Below, piece by piece: positions 51,175 to 59,067 of a DNA stretch of 64,000 nucleotides (within the stretch, counting starts at the first letter, position 1; each line of letters begins with the position of its first letter). This DNA is from Selenomonas sputigena_A. Its GTDB lineage: Bacteria; Bacillota; Negativicutes; Selenomonadales; Selenomonadaceae. A model generated the notes under the pieces. The model saw only the letters and a list, made by a program, of their open reading frames with translations, was not told the origin of the DNA and made no database searches. The translations under genes and the position numbers were made by a program. The stretch covers positions 1,612,001 through 1,676,000 of the forward strand of contig NZ_CP194411.1 of the NCBI RefSeq assembly GCF_051603425.1. Reading direction: 5' to 3'.

Positions 51175-51288
51175 CTCGCTGGACATATGTTCAGCTTGGA
51201 AGCCTCGATGCTGCATAGGTAAGAGAGGCTTGCCGTACTTTGGTGAATTGTTTTGCTTTGGAGGTTTGCTGTACATATGTCCAGCCTC
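51175..51288 (+). repeat. Type-A spacer, array unit 2
   Basis: Second 114-nt spacer with the same GCTGGACATATGT inverted ends as unit 1 and only one or two differences from it. Confidence 0.85.
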
Positions 51289-51351
51289 CTTACATGAAAG
51301 CAGCCAATCAGTCTACGCCTTCGGCTTGACTTCTTGGGCTTTCATGGTAGA
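51289..51351 (-). repeat. Palindromic repeat, copy 6
   Basis: Third reverse-orientation member, 177 nt after copy 5. Its + strand end changes TAAACT to TAGAAT, which improves the -10 box. Confidence 0.9.
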
Positions 51352-51353
51352 AT
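51326..51353 (+). promoter_or_regulatory. Promoter of the wecA-like gene within the last repeat
   Basis: TTGACT at 51326-51331, a 16-nt spacer, TAGAAT at 51348-51353. Boxes and spacing are the same as in the bamA promoter at 20208-20235. Confidence 0.75.
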
Positions 51354-51446
51354 AATGGTGTTGATGAAATACGGATGGTATTGAGTTGTATGGATGCGTT
51401 GGTAAGATGTGCGGACGCATAGAGCATAAAAGGGGTGCTGGTTTTG

Positions 51447-52496
51447 ATGCCGAATCATGTTTTGGCGTTCCTTGTCGCTATGGTCGTTGCGGTTGCTGTG
51501 ACGCCGGCGGTCATTTTTTTTGCGGAAAAAACAGGGGCGCTCGATGCGCCGGATGTGCGCAAGGTTCATAAGAAGCCGATTCCCCGGATTGGCGGCGTCG
51601 GCATTTACGTCGCTTTTATGGCGGCGATGCTTTCCGTCATGGCCTATGCGGATCTTTCGAGCGATGTATTGAACGAGCTCACAGGTCTTGTGGCGGGCGG
51701 CTCCCTCATTGTTCTTCTGGGGCTGGTCGACGACTACCGGAACCTGCCTGCGAAGGTGAAGCTTCTCGGGCAGATCGCCTGTGCCTGTGTGCTTGTCGCT
51801 TTTGATGTGCGCATTGATTTCATCACCGACCCGTTTGGGGATTATTTTTACCTTGAATATCTGGCGATCCCGGCGACGGTATTCTGGATCGTGGGACTGA
51901 CGAATACGGTGAACCTCATCGACGGCCTCGATGGCCTGGCAGCCGGTGTCGCGACGATCGCTTCCGTCACCATCTGTCTCGTGGCCTTGCAGGAAGGGTA
52001 TGCATTCGTCGCCATACTGACGGCGGCCCTCGCGGGTTCGGCGCTCGGATTTCTCTTTTATAATTTCAATCCCGCGAGGATTTTCATGGGCGATACGGGC
52101 AGTATGTTCCTCGGCTTCATGCTGGCGGGCATATCCATCATTGGTGCGGTGAAGAGCGCGGCTACGATTGCGCTCATCGTGCCGATTTTGGCGCTTGGCC
52201 TGCCCATCATGGATACGACGTTTGCCATTGTGCGCCGTTATCGCGGCGGCGTGCCGATTTTCAAGCCGGACAAGGGTCATCTGCACCACCGTTTGCTCGA
52301 TCTCGGCTTCACGCAGCGTCAGGCCGTGCTTCTCATGTACATCATCAGTGCGCTTCTGGGGCTCAGTGCTGTTGCTTTGACGGAGGTTTCCGGCGGCATT
52401 GCCCTGCTGATTGTTTTTGGTGTAGTCGTTTCCGTGCTTTTCGGCGCGAAGAAGATCGGCATCTTCCATATGAATGATTCTGCCCAGACGCACTGA
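51447..52496 (+). CDS. Undecaprenyl-phosphate GlcNAc-1-phosphate transferase, WecA/TagO family
   Basis: Transfers GlcNAc-1-P to undecaprenyl phosphate, starting synthesis of O-antigen, enterobacterial-type or wall polymers. The 349-aa protein (ATG 51447; GTG 51435 and TTG 51444 are alternatives) has about 11 membrane segments and the MraY/WecA signatures KPIPRIGGVGIYVAF, LGLVDDYRNLP, NLIDGLDGLAAG, FMGDTGSMFLGF and the HLHHRLLDLG cytoplasmic loop. wecB follows 142 nt later. Given the LPS genes in this window, a role in O-antigen or common polysaccharide is likely. Its promoter is inside a dispersed repeat. Confidence 0.9.
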   Translation: MPNHVLAFLVAMVVAVAVTPAVIFFAEKTGALDAPDVRKVHKKPIPRIGGVGIYVAFMAAMLSVMAYADLSSDVLNELTGLVAGGSLIVLLGLVDDYRNLPAKVKLLGQIACACVLVAFDVRIDFITDPFGDYFYLEYLAIPATVFWIVGLTNTVNLIDGLDGLAAGVATIASVTICLVALQEGYAFVAILTAALAGSALGFLFYNFNPARIFMGDTGSMFLGFMLAGISIIGAVKSAATIALIVPILALGLPIMDTTFAIVRRYRGGVPIFKPDKGHLHHRLLDLGFTQRQAVLLMYIISALLGLSAVALTEVSGGIALLIVFGVVVSVLFGAKKIGIFHMNDSAQTH

Positions 52497-52593
52497 GGGC
52501 GGCAATCCCTTGAGGGCAAGGCGGACACGGGCTGCCTTGTCCCTCTTTCGTGTAAGGGCGGTGCGTCGTGTCTGCAAAGCGGACGTTTGCCCA
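52495..52593 (+). repeat. Degenerate palindrome right end plus type-B hairpin before wecB
   Basis: CTCTTTCGTGTAAG resembles the right arm (GGTTTCATGTAAG) of the 63-nt palindromes, followed by GGCGGTGCG, GTCTGC-AAA-GCGGAC and GTTTGCC, matching the type-B hairpin at 5668. The left arm is not recognisable. Confidence 0.45.
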
Positions 52594-52637
52594 TTTTATC
52601 TGCATAATATGCTTTTGACGGGGAGGAGAACGATAGC

Positions 52638-53792
52638 ATGAAAAAGATCAAGGTGATGACGGTTTTTGGTACGCGCCCGGAAGCCATCAAGATGGCGCCG
52701 ATTGTGCTCGAACTCAAAAAGCATGCGGAGATTGTGCCTGTCGTCGCTGTGACGGCGCAGCATCGAGAGATGCTCGACCAGGTTCTTTCCCTTTTTTCCA
52801 TTGCGCCGGATTATGATCTTGATATCATGGCGCGGGGGCAGACGCTTTTTGATATCACGACGAAGGCTCTTCTGGGGCTGGACGAGGTGCTTTCCAAGGA
52901 AAAGACGGATATCGTGCTTGTGCACGGCGATACGACGACGACGTTTGTCGGGGCGCTCGCTTCCTATTACCACCAGATTCCGGTTGGCCACGTGGAGGCG
53001 GGCTTGCGCACGCACAATAAGTATTCGCCGTTCCCGGAGGAGATGAACCGGAAGCTCACAGGGGCTGTGGCAGATCTTCATTTCGCACCGACGATGACGG
53101 CGAAGAAAAACCTGCTGGCCGAGGGCGTGGCGGAAAAGGATATTTTCGTGACGGGCAATACCGTCATCGACGCCTTGCAGGCGACGGTGCGCGAGGATTT
53201 CTGCTTCGAGGACGGCCTTCTCGACGGGATGGATTACAAGACAAGGCGAATCGTGCTCGTGACGACGCATCGCCGTGAAAATCTCGGTGAGCCCATGCGC
53301 CACGTCTATAAGGCGCTGAAGGATCTTGTCCATGAATTCCCCGATGTGGAGGCCGTTTTCCCCGTGCACAAGAATCCCAAGGTGCGCGAGGTTGTGGCTG
53401 AGGAACTCGGCGGGCTCGAGCGCGTCCATTTGATCGACCCGCTCGATTACGAGCCGTTCGCGAATCTCATGGCACGCTCGCATCTTATATTGACGGATTC
53501 GGGCGGTGTACAGGAAGAGGCTCCGGCTCTCGGTAAGCCGGTGCTCGTGCTGCGCGATACGACGGAGCGCCCGGAAGCGGTGGAGGCGGGAACGGTTCGC
53601 CTCGTTGGCACGGACCGGGATCGCGTCTATGCGGAGGCGCGGCGGCTTTTGTCGGATGCGGCTGCCTACAACCGTATGAGTGAGGCCTGCAATCCTTACG
53701 GTGACGGCGAGGCTGCGCGCCGCATAGTCGAAGCCGTCCTTTACCATGCGGGTCTGGCAGAGGCAAGGCCCGACGTATTCAGCGCTTCATGA
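52638..53792 (+). CDS. wecB: UDP-N-acetylglucosamine 2-epimerase (non-hydrolysing)
   Basis: Interconverts UDP-GlcNAc and UDP-ManNAc. The 384-aa product has the family pattern: KVMTVFGTRPEAIKMAPIV, VTAQHREMLDQVLSLF, DIVLVHGDTTTTFVGALASYY, VGHVEAGLRTHNKYSPFPEE, VTTHRRENLGEPM, HLILTDSGGVQEEAPALGKP and VLRDTTERPEAVEAGT. ATG 52638 follows GGGGAGGAGAACG. With the wecA-like gene it supplies activated amino sugars for cell-surface polymers. Confidence 0.96.
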   Translation: MKKIKVMTVFGTRPEAIKMAPIVLELKKHAEIVPVVAVTAQHREMLDQVLSLFSIAPDYDLDIMARGQTLFDITTKALLGLDEVLSKEKTDIVLVHGDTTTTFVGALASYYHQIPVGHVEAGLRTHNKYSPFPEEMNRKLTGAVADLHFAPTMTAKKNLLAEGVAEKDIFVTGNTVIDALQATVREDFCFEDGLLDGMDYKTRRIVLVTTHRRENLGEPMRHVYKALKDLVHEFPDVEAVFPVHKNPKVREVVAEELGGLERVHLIDPLDYEPFANLMARSHLILTDSGGVQEEAPALGKPVLVLRDTTERPEAVEAGTVRLVGTDRDRVYAEARRLLSDAAAYNRMSEACNPYGDGEAARRIVEAVLYHAGLAEARPDVFSAS

Positions 53793-53823
53793 CGGGCCGA
53801 AAGCCCGGCGGAAGGGAATGGCC

Positions 53824-54063
53824 ATGAGCGGGGAAAAAATGCCGCCGAAGGAAAAGGGCGCTTTGCGCCAGGCACTGGATGCATATCTTTTTCTCAGCGG
53901 GATCGGCATTTTTTTCTGCGCTGTGCTCGGCATTTTCATCTATCTGGGCAGGGCAGCGGATGAATATTTCGTCTTAGGACATAAAGGGACTTTTGTAGGT
54001 ATTTTGCTCGGGTTCCCCGCGGCTATCTTCTCTGTTTACCGTCAGATTAGGAAGATGCGTTAA
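53824..54063 (+). CDS. atpZ: AtpZ/AtpI-family membrane protein
   Basis: A 79-aa protein with two membrane segments (about 23-43, LFLSGIGIFFCAVLGIFIYLG, and 53-72, TFVGILLGFPAAIFSVYRQI), as in AtpZ, which is encoded before many Firmicute ATP synthase operons and linked to magnesium supply or complex assembly. ATG 53824 is preferred to 53818 because of its distance from GGAAGGGA. It is placed between wecB and the atp genes. Confidence 0.8.
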   Translation: MSGEKMPPKEKGALRQALDAYLFLSGIGIFFCAVLGIFIYLGRAADEYFVLGHKGTFVGILLGFPAAIFSVYRQIRKMR

Positions 54064-54089
54064 AATCTTCTTTGGACTAGGAAAAAGTT

Positions 54090-54118
54090 TTGCTTTTTTT
54101 ATTACGATGTGCTAAAAT
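54090..54118 (+). promoter_or_regulatory. Promoter for the 100-aa gene within the atp cluster
   Basis: TTGCTT at 54090-54095, a 17-nt spacer, TAAAAT at 54113-54118. It implies a leader of about 110 nt. Confidence 0.6.
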
Positions 54119-54234
54119 TTTCTCAGGAAGACCTTAGAGGTGATTTAAGTTATTTCTCCTTTCTTGCGATATATGGGCATAACGTCGCATATAGAAGCTT
54201 TGCGGATTTCTGTGGCAAGAGGAGGTGTGGCGTC

Positions 54235-54537
54235 ATGGAGGATGCCGTTGTTTTTTCGCTGCGGGATGGGAAGAAGCAGACCTTGGAGAAATATCTCTCC
54301 TTTGCGGGTGAACTCAACCGTATTTTTGGCGGTGCGAGGATGCCGGAGGAAGATGTTCGCGCGATTGTCGCCGCCGCCATGGATTTTATGATGAATTATG
54401 CGGGCGACTGCTACGAGCGGGGCCTAGAGAAAGGCGCCGCGATCGGTTACGAGAACGGCTGGCAGGCAGCGCTTGAAAGCGCAGGCGTGAAGCGGGAGCA
54501 TTTGTTTTTTGAAATGATGGAAGGCGTGCTGCAATGA
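54235..54537 (+). CDS. Unknown 100-aa protein between atpZ and atpI
   Basis: Not recognised. ATG 54235 behind AGAGGAGG gives 100 aa; an upstream in-frame start at 54109 lies inside the promoter and is unlikely. The protein is helical and acidic (LEKYLSFAGELNRIFGGARM, EDVRAIVAAAMDFMMNYAGDCYERGLEKGA), without signal peptide or membrane segment. It has its own promoter and terminator and interrupts the atp cluster, so it may be functionally unrelated. Confidence 0.7.
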   Translation: MEDAVVFSLRDGKKQTLEKYLSFAGELNRIFGGARMPEEDVRAIVAAAMDFMMNYAGDCYERGLEKGAAIGYENGWQAALESAGVKREHLFFEMMEGVLQ

Positions 54538-54872
54538 GAAAGTACGAGCCGACTGCCCGGCGATTGCTGCCCGGCAGTTTTCCTTGCAGGGAAGCATAAC
54601 GGAAACTTATCTACGCGTTATATTGCGATATATATAACTTATGGATTGCTTTTCGGGCTTCTCACCTTTCTATCGTATTCGCTGCGGAAGGGCTGCGAGG
54701 TCCGGCATGGGCTTAATTTATTTCTAATTTCACAGGCGTTTGGCCGCTTTTCGGCAGGGAAAAAGAACTCCTTGTCGAAGAAGATAAATGGCTGCAGCCG
54801 TTCCTTTTTGTGATGGCTGCAAAAAAAGTGGATATTCGTACCCCGGCGGTCTTGCCGCTGAAGGAGGAATAT
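54538..54872 (+). other. Leader region before atpI
   Basis: About 335 bases. It holds a terminator (54553-54584), an AT-rich inverted repeat GTTATAT/ATATAAC at about 54616-54637, and possibly a longer N-terminal reading of atpI from 54810. No clear promoter was found, although the atp operon should start here. Confidence 0.5.
54553..54584 (+). terminator. Terminator after the 100-aa gene
   Basis: ACTGCC and GGC pair with GCC and GGCAGT across a C-C mismatch, followed by TTTCC. Confidence 0.7.
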
Positions 54873-55265
54873 GTGAGGGAAGTTTTATCGGTATACGCGA
54901 AGCGGCTCGCTGCGTGGCTTCTTGGCTTTGCGCTCATGGCACTCGTTTCGTTCGCTGCCGGCGGACGTGCAGGTCTCATTGGCGCATGGCTCATCGGCTA
55001 TGCGGCGGCGGCGGTCTGTTTGTGGAATCTCATCTGGCGCACATGGCGCAGCACAACGCTGACCGTCGAACGCGCCAAACGCGAGATGCGGCTGGGATTT
55101 TTCCTGCGGCTCGGCACGATTTTTTTTGTGTTCTGGGCTGCGGTGCAGATCTCGACGGAGGTGTTCTTCACGGTGGTATCGGGTTTTGCCGTTTGCTACG
55201 TCGTGACGATGCTCCACATCATGCTGCTTGCCCTGCGCGGTACTGATAAGGAAAAGGCGGATTGA
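54873..55265 (+). CDS. atpI: ATP synthase subunit I
   Basis: A 130-aa protein with four membrane segments (LAAWLLGFALMALVSFAAG, GLIGAWLIGYAAAAVCLWNL, FFLRLGTIFFVFWAAVQIST, VVSGFAVCYVVTMLHIMLLA), matching AtpI, which helps assemble the c-ring. GTG 54873 lies 5 nt after AAGGAGG; a longer version from 54810/54813 lacks a ribosome site. Its place before atpB supports the assignment. Confidence 0.78.
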   Translation: MREVLSVYAKRLAAWLLGFALMALVSFAAGGRAGLIGAWLIGYAAAAVCLWNLIWRTWRSTTLTVERAKREMRLGFFLRLGTIFFVFWAAVQISTEVFFTVVSGFAVCYVVTMLHIMLLALRGTDKEKAD

Positions 55266-55349
55266 GATTTTCTTCTGTCCGCGCTTTCAGGGAAAAGCCG
55301 AGTCCATCGGCGATTTCCCGAGATTCATCCGAAAGGGAGGTTGTTAAAC

Positions 55350-56108
55350 ATGCATGAAATCGGTGTTCGCGAAGTTATTCAGTTCGCCGGCATGACCTTC
55401 AATGAGGAAACCTTGATCATGACATGGATCACCATGGCCATCGTCCTTCTCATCGCGATTCTCGCGACGCGCAACTTAAAGCTCATTCCCTCGGGCTGGC
55501 AGAATGTGCTGGAGATGGTCGTTGTGTGGCTGCATGAGCAGATGGACGCGACCCTCGGACCGAAAGGCCGCTGGCTCGCACCCATGATCATCACGCTGTT
55601 CCTGTTTCTCTTGGTTTCCAACTGGATCGGCCTCGTGCCGAAGATGGCGTCGCCGACGAATGACTTGAACACCACTTTGGGGCTCGCTCTTTTTGTCGTC
55701 GTCTTGGTGCATGGACTGGGACTCTGCATGGGAGGCATGAAGTACATCAAGCACTTCTTCCAGCCAACGCCCGTCTTCGTCATCCTCAACATCATCGAGG
55801 AGTTGGCGAAGCCCATTACTCTGGCCTTTCGTCTATTCGGCAACATCCTCGCAGGCGAGATACTCATCATCATCCTGCTGAAGCTGCTGCCGATCTGGAT
55901 GCCTGTGCCGTCCGTCCTCTGGCTTGCTTTCAGTATCTTCATCGGTATGGTGCAGGCCGTCATTTTCACAATGCTTTCGATAGCGTATCTGTCGAATTCC
56001 TTCCATGCAAGCGAAGGAGAAGATCATGGACACGACGCCAACGCCATGAGCGAGGGCGGTTCCCTGCTCGATGCGGCGGAGGTCCTCCGCGCAGGCGGGG
56101 AGCATTGA
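55350..56108 (+). CDS. atpB: F1Fo ATP synthase subunit a
   Basis: The stator part of the ion channel. ATG 55350 behind GGGAGG gives 252 aa. The essential arginine is in TLAFRLFGNILAGEILIIIL (about residue 160), preceded by VFVILNIIEELAKP; LFLFLLVSNWIGLVP is the conserved earlier block. A His/Asp/Glu-rich C-terminal tail of about 35 residues extends beyond the last membrane segment. Confidence 0.95.
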   Translation: MHEIGVREVIQFAGMTFNEETLIMTWITMAIVLLIAILATRNLKLIPSGWQNVLEMVVVWLHEQMDATLGPKGRWLAPMIITLFLFLLVSNWIGLVPKMASPTNDLNTTLGLALFVVVLVHGLGLCMGGMKYIKHFFQPTPVFVILNIIEELAKPITLAFRLFGNILAGEILIIILLKLLPIWMPVPSVLWLAFSIFIGMVQAVIFTMLSIAYLSNSFHASEGEDHGHDANAMSEGGSLLDAAEVLRAGGEH

Positions 56109-56166
56109 GAGTGACGGGGATGGTTTCTTTCTGTTTTTGTAATGTACTTTAAGGAGGCAATTTTTC

Positions 56167-56421
56167 ATGGAAAACGCGATTATGGTAGCAGCCGCTTTGA
56201 TCGGTGCAGGTATTACGATGGGTCTTGCGGCGATTGGCGCCGGCATTGGCGACGGTCTTGTAACGGCTCGCTTCATCGAGGGTATCACGCGCCAGCCTGA
56301 GGCAAAGAACGCTCTCTTCACGAACACGCTGATTTCCGTCGGCCTGATCGAGGCTATGGCGATCATCGCGACGGTTGTTGCCCTGATCATGCTCTATGCG
56401 AACCCGCTTCTGACGAAATAA
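56167..56421 (+). CDS. atpE: F1Fo ATP synthase subunit c
   Basis: The 84-aa rotor ring subunit: two membrane helices with the RQPE loop (about residues 42-45) and the ion-carrying glutamate in ISVGLIEAMAII. Sodium-type rings usually have Gln in helix 1 and Ser or Thr after the glutamate; here the residues are Thr and Ala, so proton use is more likely. Ribosome site AAGGAGG. Confidence 0.95.
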   Translation: MENAIMVAAALIGAGITMGLAAIGAGIGDGLVTARFIEGITRQPEAKNALFTNTLISVGLIEAMAIIATVVALIMLYANPLLTK

Positions 56422-56467
56422 ATGGCGCCGTAAGGCTGCTGTATAGCAGAAAAGGGGGTACAGCAAA

Positions 56468-56971
56468 TTGATAGATATAAATTCGACCCTTTGGGCTCAG
56501 ATCCTGAACTTCCTGATCCTTGTCGTGCTGCTTCGCGCTTTTGCCTATAAACCGATCGTCAAGATGCTCCAAGAGCGCCGGGCGAAGATCGAAATGAGCC
56601 TCGCCAAAGCGGACGAGGATGTGGAGAAGGCGGCAGCGCTCAAGAAGGAGTATCAGGATCAGCTTGACGGCGCCAGGCTCAAGGCCCAGGGCATCCTCGA
56701 TTCGGCCTCGCGCCAGGCGGATGAGGAACGCGAGCAGAGCGTCGAGAAGACGAAGCGCGAGATCGAGCAGATGAAGAAGTCTGCCCAGGAAGAAATCGAG
56801 CGCGAGCGCCGCGCTGCAGCGGAAGAGCTCAGGAGCCAGGTCGTCGCGCTTTCGATGGCGGCTGCGAGCAAGGTCATCCAGAAGAATCTCGACGAAAAGG
56901 CAAACGAGCATCTGATTGCCGAGTTTGCCGAAAGGCTCGGGCAGGAAAAGCTGGGTGATTTCCCATGCTGA
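56468..56971 (+). CDS. atpF: F1Fo ATP synthase subunit b
   Basis: A 167-aa stator stalk protein starting at TTG 56468: one membrane helix (STLWAQILNFLILVVLLRAF) followed by a long charged coiled coil (ADEDVEKAAALKKEYQDQLD and onwards). It overlaps atpH by 7 nt. Confidence 0.94.
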   Translation: MIDINSTLWAQILNFLILVVLLRAFAYKPIVKMLQERRAKIEMSLAKADEDVEKAAALKKEYQDQLDGARLKAQGILDSASRQADEEREQSVEKTKREIEQMKKSAQEEIERERRAAAEELRSQVVALSMAAASKVIQKNLDEKANEHLIAEFAERLGQEKLGDFPC

Positions 56972-57507
56972 ATCTGCAACTGGCAAAAAAGTATTCGCGG
57001 GCGATTTTCGAGATTGCCCAGGATGAGAACAAGCTTACGGAATACGGCAGGGAGCTTGCGGAAGTGACGGACGCCGTTTTTGGCGAACCGACGCTCAAGG
57101 GCTTTGCAACGAATCCGCAGGTGCCGCCCGAGGCGAAGAAAGCGCTTTTCAAAAAGATTTTTGAGGGCGAGCTTTCCCCGAATATGTTTAATTTCATCAT
57201 GCTCTTGATCGAAAAGCACCGCATGGAGCTCCTGGAGACCATCGATGCCCAGTATCAGGACTTTTCCAATAAGGCGCAGGGCATCGTTGTCGCGGATATC
57301 ACGACGGCAATGCCGCTGACAGGCGAGCTGGAGGAACTCCTGCGGCAGAAGCTGCAGCAGGCTACGGGACGCACAGTTCAGCTGCGCAGGCATGTGGACG
57401 AATCCATCATCGGCGGCGCGATCGCCCAGATCGGCGACAAGCGCATCGACGGCAGTGTGAACGGACGCCTTGCGGCTCTGCGCGCTGAGATACTGGCGAA
57501 CAAGTGA
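56965..57507 (+). CDS. atpH: F1Fo ATP synthase subunit delta
   Basis: The 180-aa F1-to-stalk connector: LAKKYSRAIFEIAQDENKL at the N-terminus, FNFIMLLIEKHRMELLETI in the middle and the C-terminal DESIIGGAIAQIGDKRIDGSV signature. It starts inside atpF. Confidence 0.94.
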   Translation: MLNLQLAKKYSRAIFEIAQDENKLTEYGRELAEVTDAVFGEPTLKGFATNPQVPPEAKKALFKKIFEGELSPNMFNFIMLLIEKHRMELLETIDAQYQDFSNKAQGIVVADITTAMPLTGELEELLRQKLQQATGRTVQLRRHVDESIIGGAIAQIGDKRIDGSVNGRLAALRAEILANK

Positions 57508-57529
57508 GAAATTGGGGTGACAGCATAAC

Positions 57530-59050
57530 ATGAAGATGAATCCGGAAGAAATAACAGCCATCATCAAAGATCAGATCAAGAACTACAATGTCGATCTGAA
57601 CGTCGATGACGTTGGCACTGTTATCGAGATCGGTGACGGCATCGCCCATATCCACGGCCTCACGAAAGCCATGGCAGGCGAGCTGCTCGATTTCGGCAAT
57701 GATGTATACGGTCTTGCCCTGAACCTCGATCAGGACGATGTCGGCGCCGTTGTTTTGGGCGGCGATACGGAAATTAAGGAAGGCGCTACGGTCAAGCGCA
57801 CGAAGAAGATCATGCAGGTGCCGGTCGGCGAGAATATGGTCGGCCGCGTCGTCGACGCTCTCGGGCGTCCGATCGACGGCAAAGGCCCCATCCAGGCGGC
57901 AGAGCATCGCGCCGTCGAGTTCTCCGCACCGGGCATCGCGGACAGGAAGTCCGTTCATGAGCCGCTGCAGACGGGGCTCAAGGCGATCGACGGCCTTGTG
58001 CCGATCGGCCGCGGACAGCGCGAGCTCATCATTGGCGACCGCGGTACGGGCAAGACGGCTATTGCCGTCGATACGATCCTGAACCAGAAGGGGCAGAACT
58101 GCATTTGCGTTTATGTCGCTGTCGGCCAGAAGGCATCGACGGTCGCGCGTGTCGTCAAGACGCTTGAGGATGCGGGCGCCATGGAGTATTCCATCGTCGT
58201 CGCTGCTACGGCTGCGGACAGCGCGCCGCTGCAGTATCTTGCGCCGTACGCGGGCGTCGCCATGGCCGAGTACTTCATGTACAAGGGCGGCCATGCACTC
58301 TGCGTTTATGATGATTTGACGAAGCACGCCGCAGCGTATCGCGCGATGTCGCTTCTCCTGCGTCGTCCGCCGGGGCGTGAAGCCTATCCGGGCGATGTGT
58401 TCTATCTGCACTCCCGCCTTTTGGAGCGTGCGGCAAAGCTTTCCGACGAGCTCGGGGCAGGTTCCATCACAGCCCTGCCGGTCATCGAGACGTTGGCAGG
58501 CGACCTTTCCGCTTATATCCCGACGAACGTCATCTCCATCACCGACGGGCAGATCATGCTTGAGACGGATGCTTTCTATTCGGGTATCCGCCCGGCCATC
58601 AACGTCGGCCTTTCGGTCTCGCGTGTTGGCGGCTCGGCCCAGATCAAGGCCATGAAGCAGGTCGCGGGCACGCTGCGCCTCGACCTTGCCCAGTACCGCG
58701 AGCTCGCTGCCTTCGCGCAGTTCGGCTCGGATCTCGACAAGGCGACGAAGGAGCAGCTCGACCGCGGTGCGCGCATGGTCGAGACGCTGAAGCAGCCGCA
58801 GTACTCGCCTCTCGCCGTGGAGGACCAGGTTCTCGTGCTCTTTACGGCCGTGCGCGGCTTCCTCGTCGATATTCCCGTCGAGAAGGTCGTCAAGTTCCAG
58901 GAGGATTTCATCAAGTTCATGCACTCGAGCCATGCCGATGTCGGCAAAAAAATCGCCGAGCAGAAAAAGCTTGATGACGCCCTCGAGGCTGAAATCAAGA
59001 AGTGCATCGAGGAGTTCAAGGAGACGATTTCCTACAGGGTCAAAGAGTAA
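57530..59050 (+). CDS. atpA: F1Fo ATP synthase subunit alpha
   Basis: The 506-aa non-catalytic nucleotide-binding subunit: N-terminal EEITAIIKDQIKNYNVDL, Walker A GDRGTGKTAI (about 169-178), ERAAKLSDELGAGSITALPV, PAINVGLSVSRVGGSAQ. It is preceded by ATTGGGGTGACAGC, a modest ribosome site. Confidence 0.97.
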   Translation: MKMNPEEITAIIKDQIKNYNVDLNVDDVGTVIEIGDGIAHIHGLTKAMAGELLDFGNDVYGLALNLDQDDVGAVVLGGDTEIKEGATVKRTKKIMQVPVGENMVGRVVDALGRPIDGKGPIQAAEHRAVEFSAPGIADRKSVHEPLQTGLKAIDGLVPIGRGQRELIIGDRGTGKTAIAVDTILNQKGQNCICVYVAVGQKASTVARVVKTLEDAGAMEYSIVVAATAADSAPLQYLAPYAGVAMAEYFMYKGGHALCVYDDLTKHAAAYRAMSLLLRRPPGREAYPGDVFYLHSRLLERAAKLSDELGAGSITALPVIETLAGDLSAYIPTNVISITDGQIMLETDAFYSGIRPAINVGLSVSRVGGSAQIKAMKQVAGTLRLDLAQYRELAAFAQFGSDLDKATKEQLDRGARMVETLKQPQYSPLAVEDQVLVLFTAVRGFLVDIPVEKVVKFQEDFIKFMHSSHADVGKKIAEQKKLDDALEAEIKKCIEEFKETISYRVKE

Positions 59051-59067
59051 TAGCGAGGTGATTGATT

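Larger units (their letters stand above)
50885..51446 (+). other. Non-coding region: hpf terminator and 177-bp-period repeat array
   Basis: About 560 bases without a gene. It holds the hpf terminator, two and a half units of a 177-bp repeat, and the promoter of the wecA-like gene. Open frames in the array result from repetition only. Confidence 0.85.

Noticed and set aside
50949..51351. CRISPR array
   Set aside because: Repeats are 63 nt and palindromic, spacers are almost identical to each other, and no cas genes are in the window.
50990..51355. Open frame of 121 codons with an internal repeat (starting near 50990)
   Set aside because: It exists only because the 177-bp repeat has a length divisible by three; it lies over palindromes and promoter sequence and has no ribosome site.
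54109..54234. N-terminal extension of the 100-aa protein from 54109
   Set aside because: The extension overlaps the -10 box of the promoter and has no ribosome site; ATG 54235 is preceded by AGAGGAGG.
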